This document shows, in pieces, positions 1 through 9,004 of a stretch of DNA of 64,000 bases. The position numbers and the translations under genes were made by a program. Every line of letters begins with the position of its first letter. Position 1 is the stretch's first letter. A model generated the notes under the pieces. The model did no database searches, was not told where the DNA came from, and saw nothing but the letters and a program-made list of their open reading frames with translations. The DNA is taken from positions 1,289,501 to 1,353,500 of the forward strand of contig CP031585.1 in the NCBI GenBank assembly GCA_003217735.2. The letters are read 5' to 3'. Source of the DNA: Marinibacterium anthonyi. GTDB taxonomy: Bacteria; Pseudomonadota; Alphaproteobacteria; Rhodobacterales; Rhodobacteraceae.

Positions 1-1343
1 TCGAAAGCGGCCCGGCCGCCGGCGCGCTCGTCGCCTGCTACTTCTCCCGGATCTTCGACATCCCCGACCTGATTTCCTTCGACATGGGCGGCACCACGGC
101 CAAGGCCTGCATGGTGCAGAACTTCGAACCCCTGGTCACCGGCACATTCGAGGTCGACCGCCGCTATCGGTTCAAGCCCGGATCGGGCATGCCGATCACC
201 GTGCCGTCGATCGACATGATCGAGATCGGGGCAGGCGGCGGATCCATCGCGTCGGTCAACGACCTTGGCCTGCTCAAGATCGGCCCGGAAAGCGCCGGGT
301 CCATGCCCGGCCCCGTCTGCTACGGGCGCGGCGGCACCGACCCCTGCGTCACCGACGCCGATCTGGTGCTGGGCATCCTGAACGCCGACCGCTTCCTTGG
401 CGGCGATATGGAGCTGAACCTGACGGGCGCCGAACAGGCCTTCGACGATCTCGGCAAGGAGCTGAACCTGCCCCGCAATCAGGCCGCCTGGGGCGTCTTC
501 GAAGTGGTCTGCGAACAGATGGCCGCCGCGACCCGCACGCACGCCACCGAACGCGGCATCGACTATCGCGGCCTTCCCCTGCTGGCCTTCGGCGGCGCCG
601 GTCCCGTGCACGCCTGCATGGTCGCCGAACTGACCGAAAGCACCAAGGTCATCTACCCGCCGCTCGCCTCGGTCCTGTCTGCCTTTGGCACGCTGGTCAC
701 GCCGGTGCAGATCGACCTGGTGCGCAGCCACGTCACCACGCTTGACGCGCTGGACTGGGACGCGGTCGACACTGTCCTGAACGCGATGGTCGCCGAAGGC
801 GCCACCGCGCTCGGCGAAGCCGGCATCCGCGAGGAGGAGTTCACCTTCGGCTTCGCCGCCGAAATGCGCTACCTCGGCCAGCAATCCGAGGTCCGCATCG
901 ACCTGCACGCCGACCCGCGCAAGACCCGCAGCACCGACGAGATCATGAAGCTGTTCGAGGTGGAATATCACCGTCAATACGGCCTGAAACTCGACGGCAT
1001 GAAGGTCGAGGTCGTCAACTGGCTGGTCACCGCCTCGGGCCGTCAACCCGAACGCGCCGCCGTCCGTCCCGCCGACCTGTCGGGCCGCGTATCCGAAACC
1101 CGCCCCGTCCACATCAAGGGCGACCCCCAGGACGTCGCCGTCTGGCAACGCGCGTCGATCACCGAAGACGACCGCATCGCCGGCCCCGTCATCATCGAGG
1201 AACGCGAAACCACGATCTTCGTCCTCGGCGGCTGGGAAGTCACCCGCCACCCCAGCGGCAGCCTCGTGGCCGAAAAGCTGGTCGAACCCAAAACCCCCGC
1301 GCGCAAAGCCGCCGCAGCCGAAGCCGAAAAGGAAACCAACTGA
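1..1343 (+). CDS. hyuA: Hydantoinase/oxoprolinase subunit A (HyuA family), 5' end outside window
   Basis: This is the C-terminal part of the ATP-dependent hydantoinase/5-oxoprolinase A subunit, which uses ATP to open cyclic amides such as hydantoins or 5-oxoproline. The reading frame is open from the first bases (frame 3: ESGPAAGA...), so the start lies upstream of the window. Visible family features are the DMGGTTAK phosphate-binding motif, the IGAGGGSIA segment and FGGAGPVHA. The stop overlaps the hyuB start by one base (TGATG), so the two subunits are translationally coupled, as is usual for this enzyme. Substrate cannot be told from sequence; N-methylhydantoin, hydantoins and oxoproline are all possible. 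The last 15 or so residues are Ala/Glu/Lys-rich and probably disordered. Confidence 0.93.
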   Translation, partial: ESGPAAGALVACYFSRIFDIPDLISFDMGGTTAKACMVQNFEPLVTGTFEVDRRYRFKPGSGMPITVPSIDMIEIGAGGGSIASVNDLGLLKIGPESAGSMPGPVCYGRGGTDPCVTDADLVLGILNADRFLGGDMELNLTGAEQAFDDLGKELNLPRNQAAWGVFEVVCEQMAAATRTHATERGIDYRGLPLLAFGGAGPVHACMVAELTESTKVIYPPLASVLSAFGTLVTPVQIDLVRSHVTTLDALDWDAVDTVLNAMVAEGATALGEAGIREEEFTFGFAAEMRYLGQQSEVRIDLHADPRKTRSTDEIMKLFEVEYHRQYGLKLDGMKVEVVNWLVTASGRQPERAAVRPADLSGRVSETRPVHIKGDPQDVAVWQRASITEDDRIAGPVIIEERETTIFVLGGWEVTRHPSGSLVAEKLVEPKTPARKAAAAEAEKETN

Positions 1344-2893
1344 TGGATGGCGTCGAACTTCAAATCCTCTGGTCCAACCTGATCGGGATCGTCAGCGAAC
1401 AGGCCCGCGCCCTGCAACGCATCGCCTTTTCGCCCATCGTGCGCGAAGCGGGCGACCTGGCCAACGGGCTTTTCGACGAAAACGCCCGCATGGTGGCCCA
1501 GGCCGTCACCGGCACGCCTGGCCACATCAACTCGCTGGCCGCCGCCGCGAAGAACCTGCTGGCCAGCTACGACACCGCGACCCTGCAACCCGGCGACGTG
1601 CTGATCACCAACGATCCCTGGATGTCTGCCGGGCACTTCTTCGACATCACCGTCCTGTCCCCGATCTTCCGGGGCCAGCGCATCATCGGCTACGCCGGAT
1701 CGACCATCCACCATTCCGACATCGGCGGTTATGGCATCGGATCGGGCGCGCGGGACATCCACGAGGAAGGCCTCTGGATCCCCACCATGAAGCTGTATGA
1801 AGCGGGCCGCCCGAACGAGACGCTGTTCCAGATCATCCGCCGCAACGTGCGCACCCCGGACGCGCTGATGGGCGACCTCGGCGCACAGGTGTCGTCGGGC
1901 ATCATCGCATCCGACCGCCTGAACGCGCTTTGCGACCGCTACGGGCTCGATGACATCTCGGACCTGTCGCAGGAAATCATCTCGCGCTCCGAAAAGGCCA
2001 CCCGCGACGCGATCCGCAAGCTGCCCGCCGGCACCTACCACGGCGCGTCCAAATTCGACGTGCCCGGCGGTCAGGTGATCGAGCTGAAGACCGCCGTGAC
2101 CGTGGACAGCGACAAGGGCGAGATCACCATCGACTTCGCCGGCTCCTCGGGCCCCTCGTCCATGGGCATCAACGTGGTCCCGGCCTATACCCACGCCTAC
2201 GCCACCTTCGCGGTCAGGTCCTCGCTCAACCCGGATCTGCCGAACAACGCTGGCTCCCTCGCGCCGATCAAGCTGAAGCTGCCGGACGAATGCGTGGTCA
2301 ACGCCAAGTACCCCTCGCCGGTCAATGCACGCCACGTGGTGGGCATGTACGTGCCCTTCCCGATCCTCAAGGCGCTGGCCCAGGTCGTGCCCGACAGCGT
2401 CGTCGCCGAAGGCTCCGGCGCGGTCTGGACCATCCAGATCCAGGGCAAGGACCGCGCGGGCAAGCCCTTTACCTCGTCGATGTTCAACTATTCCGGCGGC
2501 ATGGGCGCGCGGGCCACGAAACCCGGCATCTCGGCGGTCTGCTATCCCACCGGCGTGTCCGCCGTGCCGGTCGAGGTGCTGGAAGCCACCTATCCCATCG
2601 CCTTCACCTGCAAGGAACTGGAACACGGCACCGGCGGTGATGGCAAATACCCCGGCGGCGACGGCCAGCGGATCGGCTACCGCATGCGCACCGGGCGCAG
2701 CTGGTTGCTGAACACCATCCCCTCGCGGCTGGTGTCCGGTCCCGAAGGGCTTCTGGGCGGCCAGGACGGCGCGGCGGGCGTGTTCCGCATCAACGGCGAG
2801 GACATCACCGACACCCGCAAGCGCGAAATGCAGCCCGAGGACGAAGTCTTCATGATCACCCCCGGCGGGGGCGGTTACGGGGCGGCGGTGTGA
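1343..2893 (+). CDS. hyuB: Hydantoinase/oxoprolinase subunit B (HyuB family)
   Basis: This 516-residue protein is the B subunit partner of the upstream HyuA and has the usual length for a stand-alone HyuB. The N-terminal part carries QILWSNLIGIVSEQ and ITNDPWMSAGH, and the C-terminus ends in the glycine-rich segment MITPGGGGYG typical of the family. Together the A and B subunits hydrolyse a cyclic amide with ATP in the cytoplasm. It overlaps hyuA by one base and the following aldolase gene by four bases (GTGA), so all three genes look like one translational unit. The family is clear; the exact substrate is not. Confidence 0.93.
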   Translation: MDGVELQILWSNLIGIVSEQARALQRIAFSPIVREAGDLANGLFDENARMVAQAVTGTPGHINSLAAAAKNLLASYDTATLQPGDVLITNDPWMSAGHFFDITVLSPIFRGQRIIGYAGSTIHHSDIGGYGIGSGARDIHEEGLWIPTMKLYEAGRPNETLFQIIRRNVRTPDALMGDLGAQVSSGIIASDRLNALCDRYGLDDISDLSQEIISRSEKATRDAIRKLPAGTYHGASKFDVPGGQVIELKTAVTVDSDKGEITIDFAGSSGPSSMGINVVPAYTHAYATFAVRSSLNPDLPNNAGSLAPIKLKLPDECVVNAKYPSPVNARHVVGMYVPFPILKALAQVVPDSVVAEGSGAVWTIQIQGKDRAGKPFTSSMFNYSGGMGARATKPGISAVCYPTGVSAVPVEVLEATYPIAFTCKELEHGTGGDGKYPGGDGQRIGYRMRTGRSWLLNTIPSRLVSGPEGLLGGQDGAAGVFRINGEDITDTRKREMQPEDEVFMITPGGGGYGAAV

Positions 2894-3669
2894 GCTTTCG
2901 CACCGCCTTCGCCCGCCGCCTTCGCGCGCGCGAGGTGCTGGCCGGGACCTTCATCAAATCCGCCGATCCGGCGGTGGTGGAGGTCCTGGGGCTGGCGGGC
3001 CTCGACTTTGCCATTCTCGATGCCGAACACGTCGGCATCGACCGGGCGGGGATCGCGGCGATGATGGTCGCGTCCCGCGCCGCGCAATTGCCGGTGCTGG
3101 TGCGCATTCCGCAACTGGATGGCCACTGGATCGCGACGGCGCTGGACGCGGGCGCGGCGGGCATCATGGCGCCGCAGGTGCCCGATGCCGCCACCGCCAC
3201 GCGGCTGGCGGCCCGCATGCGGTATGGAGCCGGTGGGGAGGCCGGTGGGCGCGGCTTCTCGCCCTCCACCCCCGGCGCCGGATACGGCAGCCGGGGCATC
3301 GCGGCACACCTGGACGCCCACGCCGGGGAAACCGTGCTGATCTGCCAGATCGAGGATCCGGGCGCAGTGGCCCGCTCGGCCGAGATCGCAGCGGTGCAAG
3401 GTGTCGACGGTCTGCTTGTCGGCCCCGTGGACCTGGCGGTTTCCGCCGGCTTCACCTCGGCCGCCGAACCCGCCGTGGCGGCCATGACCCGCGATGTGCT
3501 GGGCGCCTGCGCCGGGACGGCAAAGACCGCCGGCCTGTTCCTGGGCCAGCCCGATCAGGCGCCGGGGTGGCAGGCGGATGGCGCCAACCTGTTTGTCCTC
3601 GGCACCGATCAGGGATTCATCCTGAACGGCGCCCGTCAGGCCCTCGCGCAGATGCGCGGCACGGCCTGA
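2890..3669 (+). CDS. HpcH/HpaI-type class II aldolase
   Basis: This 259-residue protein belongs to the HpcH/HpaI (2,4-dihydroxyhept-2-ene-1,7-dioate) aldolase family, metal-dependent enzymes that cleave 2-keto-4-hydroxy acids to pyruvate or a related keto acid and an aldehyde. Seen in the sequence: the opening GTFIKSADP, DFAILDAEHVGID, and LVGPVDLAVSAGF near the C-terminus, which match the family's substrate and metal-binding blocks. The start is GTG, in a GTGA overlap with the hyuB stop. Coupling to hyuAB suggests a catabolic operon in which ring opening is followed by C-C cleavage, but this is inference. Confidence 0.88.
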   Translation: MSFRTAFARRLRAREVLAGTFIKSADPAVVEVLGLAGLDFAILDAEHVGIDRAGIAAMMVASRAAQLPVLVRIPQLDGHWIATALDAGAAGIMAPQVPDAATATRLAARMRYGAGGEAGGRGFSPSTPGAGYGSRGIAAHLDAHAGETVLICQIEDPGAVARSAEIAAVQGVDGLLVGPVDLAVSAGFTSAAEPAVAAMTRDVLGACAGTAKTAGLFLGQPDQAPGWQADGANLFVLGTDQGFILNGARQALAQMRGTA

Positions 3670-3713
3670 TCCTTGCCCTGATCCTTGGCCCGATCCTTGC
3701 CCTGATCCCGCCC
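3667..3713 (+). repeat. Four imperfect 11-13 bp tandem repeats after the aldolase gene
   Basis: The unit TGATCCTTGCCC recurs four times with small changes, beginning in the aldolase stop codon and running into the terminator hairpin. Non-coding; unit lengths 11 to 13 bp are not in frame. Confidence 0.7.
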
Positions 3714-3714
3714 G

Positions 3715-3742
3715 GGGGACCGCTTCCTCTCAGCGGTCTCCC
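3715..3742. terminator. Bidirectional hairpin between convergent aldolase and luxR genes
   Basis: GGGACCGC and GCGGTCTCCC form a GC-rich stem around a short loop. It lies between two convergent genes and overlaps the stop codon of the regulator on the minus strand. No long T-run follows, so efficiency is uncertain. Confidence 0.55.
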
Positions 3743-4296
3743 GGCACCGGCAACCCGCTCAGGCGGGCCACGCATTCCGCCGTGTTGCGCACGCCCAGCT
3801 TCTCGAACAGCCGCCCCCGATGCGCCTCGACCGTGCGCGGCGAGATCTTCAGCGTCTCGGCTATCTGCTTGCTGGTGCGCCCTTCGGTCATCAACATCGC
3901 CACCTGCCGTTCGCGTTTCGTCAGATCGACGATGGGGCGGCTGTCGGAAATGTCGATCATGGTCCAGACCGCGCGGGTGAACGGGCTTGTCCGGTCTTGC
4001 GACCGGCCTCGCACGGAACACCAGAACCGGCTGCCGTCGCGGCGTTTCATGATCCGTTCGTCATGGTAGCTGCCGGTGCGCTGCATCTCGGCCAGCCCGA
4101 TTTCGCCGATGCGCTGGTATTCGTCGTCCGACGGATACAGCAACGACAGCGACCGCCCCTCCAGCTGCCCGCGCCGATAACCGAACATGTCCTCGAACAT
4201 GGCGTTGCAGGTCAGGATCGTGCGGTCCAGCGTCACCACCAGCCCCACCGGCGCCCGTTCGAACGCCTCTGCCATGTCTGCGGTCAGATCCGCCAT
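3730..4296 (-). CDS. PAS domain LuxR-type transcriptional regulator
   Basis: This 188-residue protein has an N-terminal PAS domain (roughly residues 10-120, with the typical FEDMFGYRRGQLEG and RRDGSRFW segments) and a C-terminal LuxR/GerE helix-turn-helix (LTKRERQVAMLMTEG ... SPRTVEAHRGRLFEKLGV). It lacks a receiver domain, so it presumably senses a small molecule or redox state directly. I chose the ATG at 4296 because a strong GGAGGAG lies four bases upstream. A longer frame reaches a TTG at 4350 without such a site. It is convergent with the hydantoinase operon and not clearly linked to a neighbour. Ligand and targets are unknown. Confidence 0.88.
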   Translation of the reverse strand: MADLTADMAEAFERAPVGLVVTLDRTILTCNAMFEDMFGYRRGQLEGRSLSLLYPSDDEYQRIGEIGLAEMQRTGSYHDERIMKRRDGSRFWCSVRGRSQDRTSPFTRAVWTMIDISDSRPIVDLTKRERQVAMLMTEGRTSKQIAETLKISPRTVEAHRGRLFEKLGVRNTAECVARLSGLPVPGDR

Positions 4297-4486
4297 GCGC
4301 CTCCTCCGGTCCCATCCCGCAGCATTGAAGCCCGGGGCGGCGATGGTCAATTCCGGATGCCGTTGCGCGCGCCCCCGCGCCGGATCATGTCAGGGGGCGG
4401 CCCCAAGTCGTTTGTGTTTTCCGGGCCGTCGCGCCAGTCTGGCGGGGATCGCGGCCGCGACGGTGGCCAACGGAGGAGACACAGCC

Positions 4487-4996
4487 ATGATACACCCCCT
4501 GCGCCGCGTCGCCTTGCCCACGGCCATATCCGGCGGTCTGTGGCTGACCGAAATGCCGGGCCGCGCCGGACCTTTGTCGGATTACCTGACGATGGCACGG
4601 GACCTGCGGATCACCGGGCTGGTCTGCCTTGTCGCCGGGGACGAGATCGCCACCCTCTCCCCCGACTACGCCACCGCCCGGGCGGACGGCCTGCCGGGGC
4701 TGACATTGCTGGACTTCCCCATTCCCGATTTCGGCGTCCCGTCCGATACGGCGGCCTTCGCGGATTTCGTCACTGATCTTGGGGGGCGGCTGATGGCCGG
4801 GGAAAGGCTGATGATCCACTGCGCCGCCGGGATCGGGCGCACCGGCATGACGGCGGCCATGGTCCTGCGCGCCACGGGCCTGCCGGCGGACGATGCTCTG
4901 GCCATGATCCGGGCCGCGGGCTCGGGCCCCGAAACCCCGGCCCAGATGGAATACGTCCTGAACGCCCAACCGGCCCAGGGGCAGGCCAATCCCTAA
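4487..4996 (+). CDS. Dual-specificity/tyrosine phosphatase-like protein
   Basis: This 169-residue protein has the cysteine phosphatase signature HCAAGIGRTG (residues 111-120; Cys112 nucleophile, Arg118 phosphate binding). An upstream acidic loop, DFPIPDFGVPS, supplies a likely general-acid Asp. It resembles the CDKN3-like small phosphatases found in Rhodobacteraceae. It would hydrolyse a phosphoester in the cytoplasm; the substrate is unknown. The ATG at 4487 is preceded by GGAGGAG with eight-base spacing; longer in-frame readings lack such a site. The gene is monocistronic and followed by a strong terminator. Confidence 0.85.
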   Translation: MIHPLRRVALPTAISGGLWLTEMPGRAGPLSDYLTMARDLRITGLVCLVAGDEIATLSPDYATARADGLPGLTLLDFPIPDFGVPSDTAAFADFVTDLGGRLMAGERLMIHCAAGIGRTGMTAAMVLRATGLPADDALAMIRAAGSGPETPAQMEYVLNAQPAQGQANP

Positions 4997-5036
4997 CGAT
5001 TGGTAAATTCGCCGCTGCAAGCCATTGATATCATTG

Positions 5037-5078
5037 AACCCGCCGGATGTCCCACGCGTGGGACACCCGGGCGGGTTT
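5037..5078. terminator. Strong bidirectional terminator
   Basis: A long, nearly perfect inverted repeat runs from AACCCGCC to GGCGGGTTT, with the fully palindromic core TGTCCCACGCGTGGGACA at its tip. It lies between the convergent phosphatase and ABC exporter genes and ends in TTT on the plus strand and in TT on the minus strand. Confidence 0.85.
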
Positions 5079-5086
5079 CCCGCGCC

Positions 5087-6988
5087 CTAGCTGGCCAGCG
5101 ACGGATCCTTCAGGGTCGAGATATCGTCGAACGACCCGTGGTTGAGGCTGTAAAGCTGCGCATAAAGCCCGTCCTGTTTCATCAGCGCGTCATGGTTGCC
5201 GCTTTCGATGATGGACCCTTTCTGCAGCACGATGATCCGGTCCGCCCCCCGGATCGTCGCCAGCCGGTGCGCGATGATCAGCCCGGTCCGCCCCTCCAGC
5301 AGGGTCTGCAGGGCCTTCTGGATCAGCATTTCCGTATAGCTGTCGATATTCGCCGTCGCCTCGTCCAGGATCAGGATCGGCGCGTCGGCCACCAATGCCC
5401 GCGCAAAGCTCAGCAACTGCCGCTGCCCCTGGGACAGGTTCCCGCCCCGTTCGTCCAGCAGGGTCTGATACCCGTCGGCCAGCTTCATCACAAAGTCATG
5501 CGCCCCCACCGCCTTCGCCGCCTCGATCACCTGCTCGTCCGTGGCGCCGGTGGTCGAATAGCGGATGTTCTCGATGACGGTGCCGGTGAACAGGTAGGGT
5601 TCCTGCAGGACCATGGCGATGTGCTGGCCCAGCGAGGCCTGCGTCACGTCCCGCACGTCGCGCCCGCCCACCGTCACCGCGCCGCCCTGCACGTCGTAGA
5701 ACCGGTGCACCAGCGCCATGGCCGAGGATTTGCCAGACCCGGTGGGCCCGACCAGCGCCACGGTCTCGCCGGTGTTGACCCGGAACGACACGTCGCGCAG
5801 CACGGGTTCGTCCGGATTGTAGCCGAAGACCACGTTCCGGAATTCCACCGACCCGTCATCGGCCCGCGTCAGCGGCTGCGCGTCGGGCTTGTCGGTGATC
5901 GCCTCGGGCACGTCCAGCACCTCGATCAGGCGGTGGCCGGACGCCATGGCCCGCTGCATGATCGAATATTGCAGGGTCAGCGACCGGATCGGATCGAAGA
6001 ACCGCTGGATGTAGAACAGGAACGCCACGATCCCCCCGACTTCCAGCCGCCCCGAGGCGACCATCGCGCCGCCCACAAGGATGACCAGCGCCATGGCGAT
6101 GCCGGTCAGCGTGTCGACGATGGGCACCATCACCTGCGCCAGCTTCGCGGCATGCATGTGGGTGGAAAACACCCGGTCGGCCAGGCGGGAATACAGGCTC
6201 AGGTTCAGCTCTTCGCGGCCCATGGATTGCACGGCGCGCACCCCGTGGATCGCTTCGGCCAGGGCGCCGTTGGCGATGGAATTGCTTTCATGCGCGGCCA
6301 TGAACGCCGCGCGGGCCTTTTTCAGCCAGAAGATCCGCACGATGAACAGGATCGGCAGCACGGCCAGCACCAGCAGGCCCAGCTGGGCATCCAGCCACAG
6401 CATCGCGATGACGATGCCGATCAGCAGGGCGAAATCGCCCACCGCCATGACCGAGGTTTCCAGGAATTCCTGCATCGAGTTCACGTCGCCCTGCAGGCGC
6501 GACATCAGGCGGCCGACTTCGGTCTTGTCCATGAACGACAGCGACACGCGCTGCAGGTGGCCGAACATCGCCCGGCGGATGTCGAACAGGACATGTTCCG
6601 CCAGATCGCCCACCACCCGCTCCTGGGTCAGGTTGGCGGCGGCGTTGATCAGCACGACGGCAACGAACATCGCCACGGCCCGGCCCAGGTGACCGGCATC
6701 CATCCCCGCGCCCGCCAGGCCCGGCGCGATGCCGTAGTCGATCGCGTAGCGGATGATCAGCGGGATCGCCAACTGGGTGGCGGTGAAGATAAGCACCGCC
6801 ACGACCGAGATCGCCACGCGCGACCGGTAGGGCGACACGAAGGCCCAGAGCCGGTTCAGAATGCGCCCGTCGAAGGCACGACCAAAGATTTCCTCCTCGA
6901 TCCGGGTCGATCCCACCGTGGCGCGCAGGCGCGTGCCCATGGGGGCGTCAGAGGAATGATCGGGGGGCTGCTGCGGCATGGCGGTCAT
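5087..6988 (-). CDS. ABC exporter half-transporter, catalytically complete subunit
   Basis: This 633-residue protein has an N-terminal six-helix ABC membrane domain (about residues 50-345) and a C-terminal ATPase domain. Walker A is GPTGSGKSS (414-422), the signature is LSQGQRQ (518-524), and Walker B with catalytic Glu is LILDEAT (539-545). It overlaps the next upstream gene by four bases (ATGA), so the two half-transporters should be made together and pair. The type is the MsbA/MdlB-like multidrug or lipid exporters of the inner membrane. Its nucleotide site is canonical, unlike that of its partner. The substrate is unknown. Confidence 0.92.
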   Translation of the reverse strand: MTAMPQQPPDHSSDAPMGTRLRATVGSTRIEEEIFGRAFDGRILNRLWAFVSPYRSRVAISVVAVLIFTATQLAIPLIIRYAIDYGIAPGLAGAGMDAGHLGRAVAMFVAVVLINAAANLTQERVVGDLAEHVLFDIRRAMFGHLQRVSLSFMDKTEVGRLMSRLQGDVNSMQEFLETSVMAVGDFALLIGIVIAMLWLDAQLGLLVLAVLPILFIVRIFWLKKARAAFMAAHESNSIANGALAEAIHGVRAVQSMGREELNLSLYSRLADRVFSTHMHAAKLAQVMVPIVDTLTGIAMALVILVGGAMVASGRLEVGGIVAFLFYIQRFFDPIRSLTLQYSIMQRAMASGHRLIEVLDVPEAITDKPDAQPLTRADDGSVEFRNVVFGYNPDEPVLRDVSFRVNTGETVALVGPTGSGKSSAMALVHRFYDVQGGAVTVGGRDVRDVTQASLGQHIAMVLQEPYLFTGTVIENIRYSTTGATDEQVIEAAKAVGAHDFVMKLADGYQTLLDERGGNLSQGQRQLLSFARALVADAPILILDEATANIDSYTEMLIQKALQTLLEGRTGLIIAHRLATIRGADRIIVLQKGSIIESGNHDALMKQDGLYAQLYSLNHGSFDDISTLKDPSLAS

Positions 6989-8844
6989 GCGGACATCTCC
7001 TCGGCCGAGCCCATCTGCAGGCGGTGCAGCGCGGCGTAGCGCCCGCCAAGCGCGATCAGCTCTTCATGGGTGCCGGTCTCGACGATCCGTCCGTCTTCGA
7101 GAAAGAGGATCCGGTCGGCGTGTTTCAGCGAATTCAGCCGGTGCGCGATGATCAGCGTCACCCGGTGGGGCGCGCGTTCCTGCATGGCGGCACGCAGACG
7201 CGCTTCGGTTCCGGCGTCGATGGCGGCGGTGGAATCGTCGAAGATCATGATCGCGGGGTCCAGCAGCAGGGACCGCGCGATCGACAGCCGCTGGCGCTGG
7301 CCGCCCGACAGCGACCCGCCGCGTTCGCCCACCACGGTGCCGTAGCCGCCCGGCAGGCCCATGACGTAATCGTGCAGCTGGGCGGAATCCGATGCCTCGT
7401 GCAGCGCGGGTTCGTCGATGGCCGGGTCACCGTAGGCCACGTTGTTCTCGATGCTGGTGGTGAACAGGAAACTGTCCTGCTGGACCACCGCGACGGCCTT
7501 GCGCAGCGACGACAGGGTGACATCGGTCACGTTCTGCCCGTCGATGGTCACGCGGCCCGCGTCGGCGTCGTAAAAGCGCGGGATCAGGTGCGCCAGGGAC
7601 GACTTGCCGCTGCCCGGCGATCCCACGATGCCGACGGTCTCGCCCCGGCGGGCCGTGAACGACACGTTGTCCAGCGCCTTGGGCCCGGTTTCGGGCGCAT
7701 AGGAGAACGACACGTTTTCGAACCGCAGGGTGCCGTCGGTGATCTCAAGGTCCTTGGCGTCGGGCGCGTCGGCGATGGCCGGGGCCAGGTCCAGCAGGGT
7801 GAAGATCCGGGTGCCGCAGGTCGATGCGCGGGCGAAGGAATTGACCATCATGCCCAGCTGACGGACCGGCATCTGCAGGATCGTCATGAAGGTCAGCACG
7901 GCGGTCAGGTCGCCGATATTGGTGGTGCCCGCCGCGACCTGCCTGCCGCCGGCCAGCAGCACCAGCGCCATGGCCAGGAAGAACGACAGCGACATCGCGG
8001 CCGAATTGGTCACCCGGATCCGCACCCGCCGGTGCGCCAGTTCCAGCGCCGTTTCCGAGGCGCGGTCGAACTTGGCCATCTCGAAGACCTGGGCGGAAAA
8101 TGCGCGGACGACGCGGATGCCGGCCAGGTTTTCCTCCATCACGCGCGACAGGATGGCCAGCTTTTCCTGCAGCACCAGCCAGGTGGCCCGCAGGGTCACG
8201 TGCGACACGGTCGACCGCCAGGCGGCGAAGGGCACGAAACACAGGGCCAGCAGGCCCAGCACCGGGTCGGTGGTGATCAGAAGCCAGCCGCCGATGCCGA
8301 TCAGCAGGACCAGGTGGATCAGCCGGATGAAACCGGTGGAAAAGAACATCCGCACGCCTTCGAGGTCCAGCATGCCGACGGTGATCAGTTCGCCCGAATG
8401 GACCCGGTCGTGGAAGGAAAACGGTAGGCGCTGGATCTTGTTGTAGACCAGTTCGCGGATCTGGCGGGCCATGTGGTGGCCGACCGCTTCGGCAAAGAAG
8501 TTCTGCCCCATGGTCAGAAGGCCGCGCAGAACGCTCATGACCAGCAGCATCAGCGCGATGGGCCACAGCCGGGCGGTGCCCGCGCCGGCCGACAGCGCCG
8601 TCTGCGCCTGGTCGACGGCGCGGCCCAGCAGGATCGGGATCGTCAGCTGCGCCAGGACGGCAAGTATGGTGCACAAGATCGCCAGGATGGCCTGCCGGCG
8701 GAACGCCAGCGACATCCGCATGACGCGGTGGATCGATTGGCGTCCCTGGTCGGCATCGACACTGGCGGTTCGGTTGAAATCCGGAACGAACTGCCGTCCG
8801 CCCCCCTGTCGAGGCGTTTCAGGCTGTGCGGATCGAGTAGTCAC
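6985..8844 (-). CDS. ABC exporter half-transporter with degenerate ATPase site
   Basis: This protein of about 619 residues has the same layout as its partner: a six-helix membrane domain followed by an ATPase domain with GSPGSGKSS (Walker A) and LSGGQRQ (signature). Walker B reads IMIFDDST, so the catalytic Glu is replaced by Asp. This is the hallmark of heterodimeric exporters in which one composite site is weakly active. I chose GTG at 8844 because GGGAGA lies just upstream; an in-frame ATG at 8874 gives ten more residues. The gene is first in the two-gene operon. The substrate is unknown. Confidence 0.9.
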   Translation of the reverse strand: MTTRSAQPETPRQGGGRQFVPDFNRTASVDADQGRQSIHRVMRMSLAFRRQAILAILCTILAVLAQLTIPILLGRAVDQAQTALSAGAGTARLWPIALMLLVMSVLRGLLTMGQNFFAEAVGHHMARQIRELVYNKIQRLPFSFHDRVHSGELITVGMLDLEGVRMFFSTGFIRLIHLVLLIGIGGWLLITTDPVLGLLALCFVPFAAWRSTVSHVTLRATWLVLQEKLAILSRVMEENLAGIRVVRAFSAQVFEMAKFDRASETALELAHRRVRIRVTNSAAMSLSFFLAMALVLLAGGRQVAAGTTNIGDLTAVLTFMTILQMPVRQLGMMVNSFARASTCGTRIFTLLDLAPAIADAPDAKDLEITDGTLRFENVSFSYAPETGPKALDNVSFTARRGETVGIVGSPGSGKSSLAHLIPRFYDADAGRVTIDGQNVTDVTLSSLRKAVAVVQQDSFLFTTSIENNVAYGDPAIDEPALHEASDSAQLHDYVMGLPGGYGTVVGERGGSLSGGQRQRLSIARSLLLDPAIMIFDDSTAAIDAGTEARLRAAMQERAPHRVTLIIAHRLNSLKHADRILFLEDGRIVETGTHEELIALGGRYAALHRLQMGSAEEMSA

Positions 8845-9004
8845 GGAGCGTCTCCCAGAGCACGGGTCCGGCAACGCGACCGTGCTGCGTCTTCATGCCT
8901 CACCTGCCATGATCCTTGGCAAGACACCAGAGACTTTGCGAAAACTCCTGCCTGGTGGCGGGGTTGGGGGGCTGGGCAGGGGGCGCCCGGCACCGTGGGA
9001 CAGG
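8845..9004. other. Intergenic region, 160 bp
   Basis: It lies between the start of the ABC exporter operon and the opgD stop, both on the minus strand. It should hold the exporter promoter. I see no clear hairpin or small gene. Confidence 0.4.

Noticed and set aside
5000-7039. Plus-strand frame of 679 codons
   Set aside because: It is antisense to the ABC exporter subunit with intact Walker and signature motifs.
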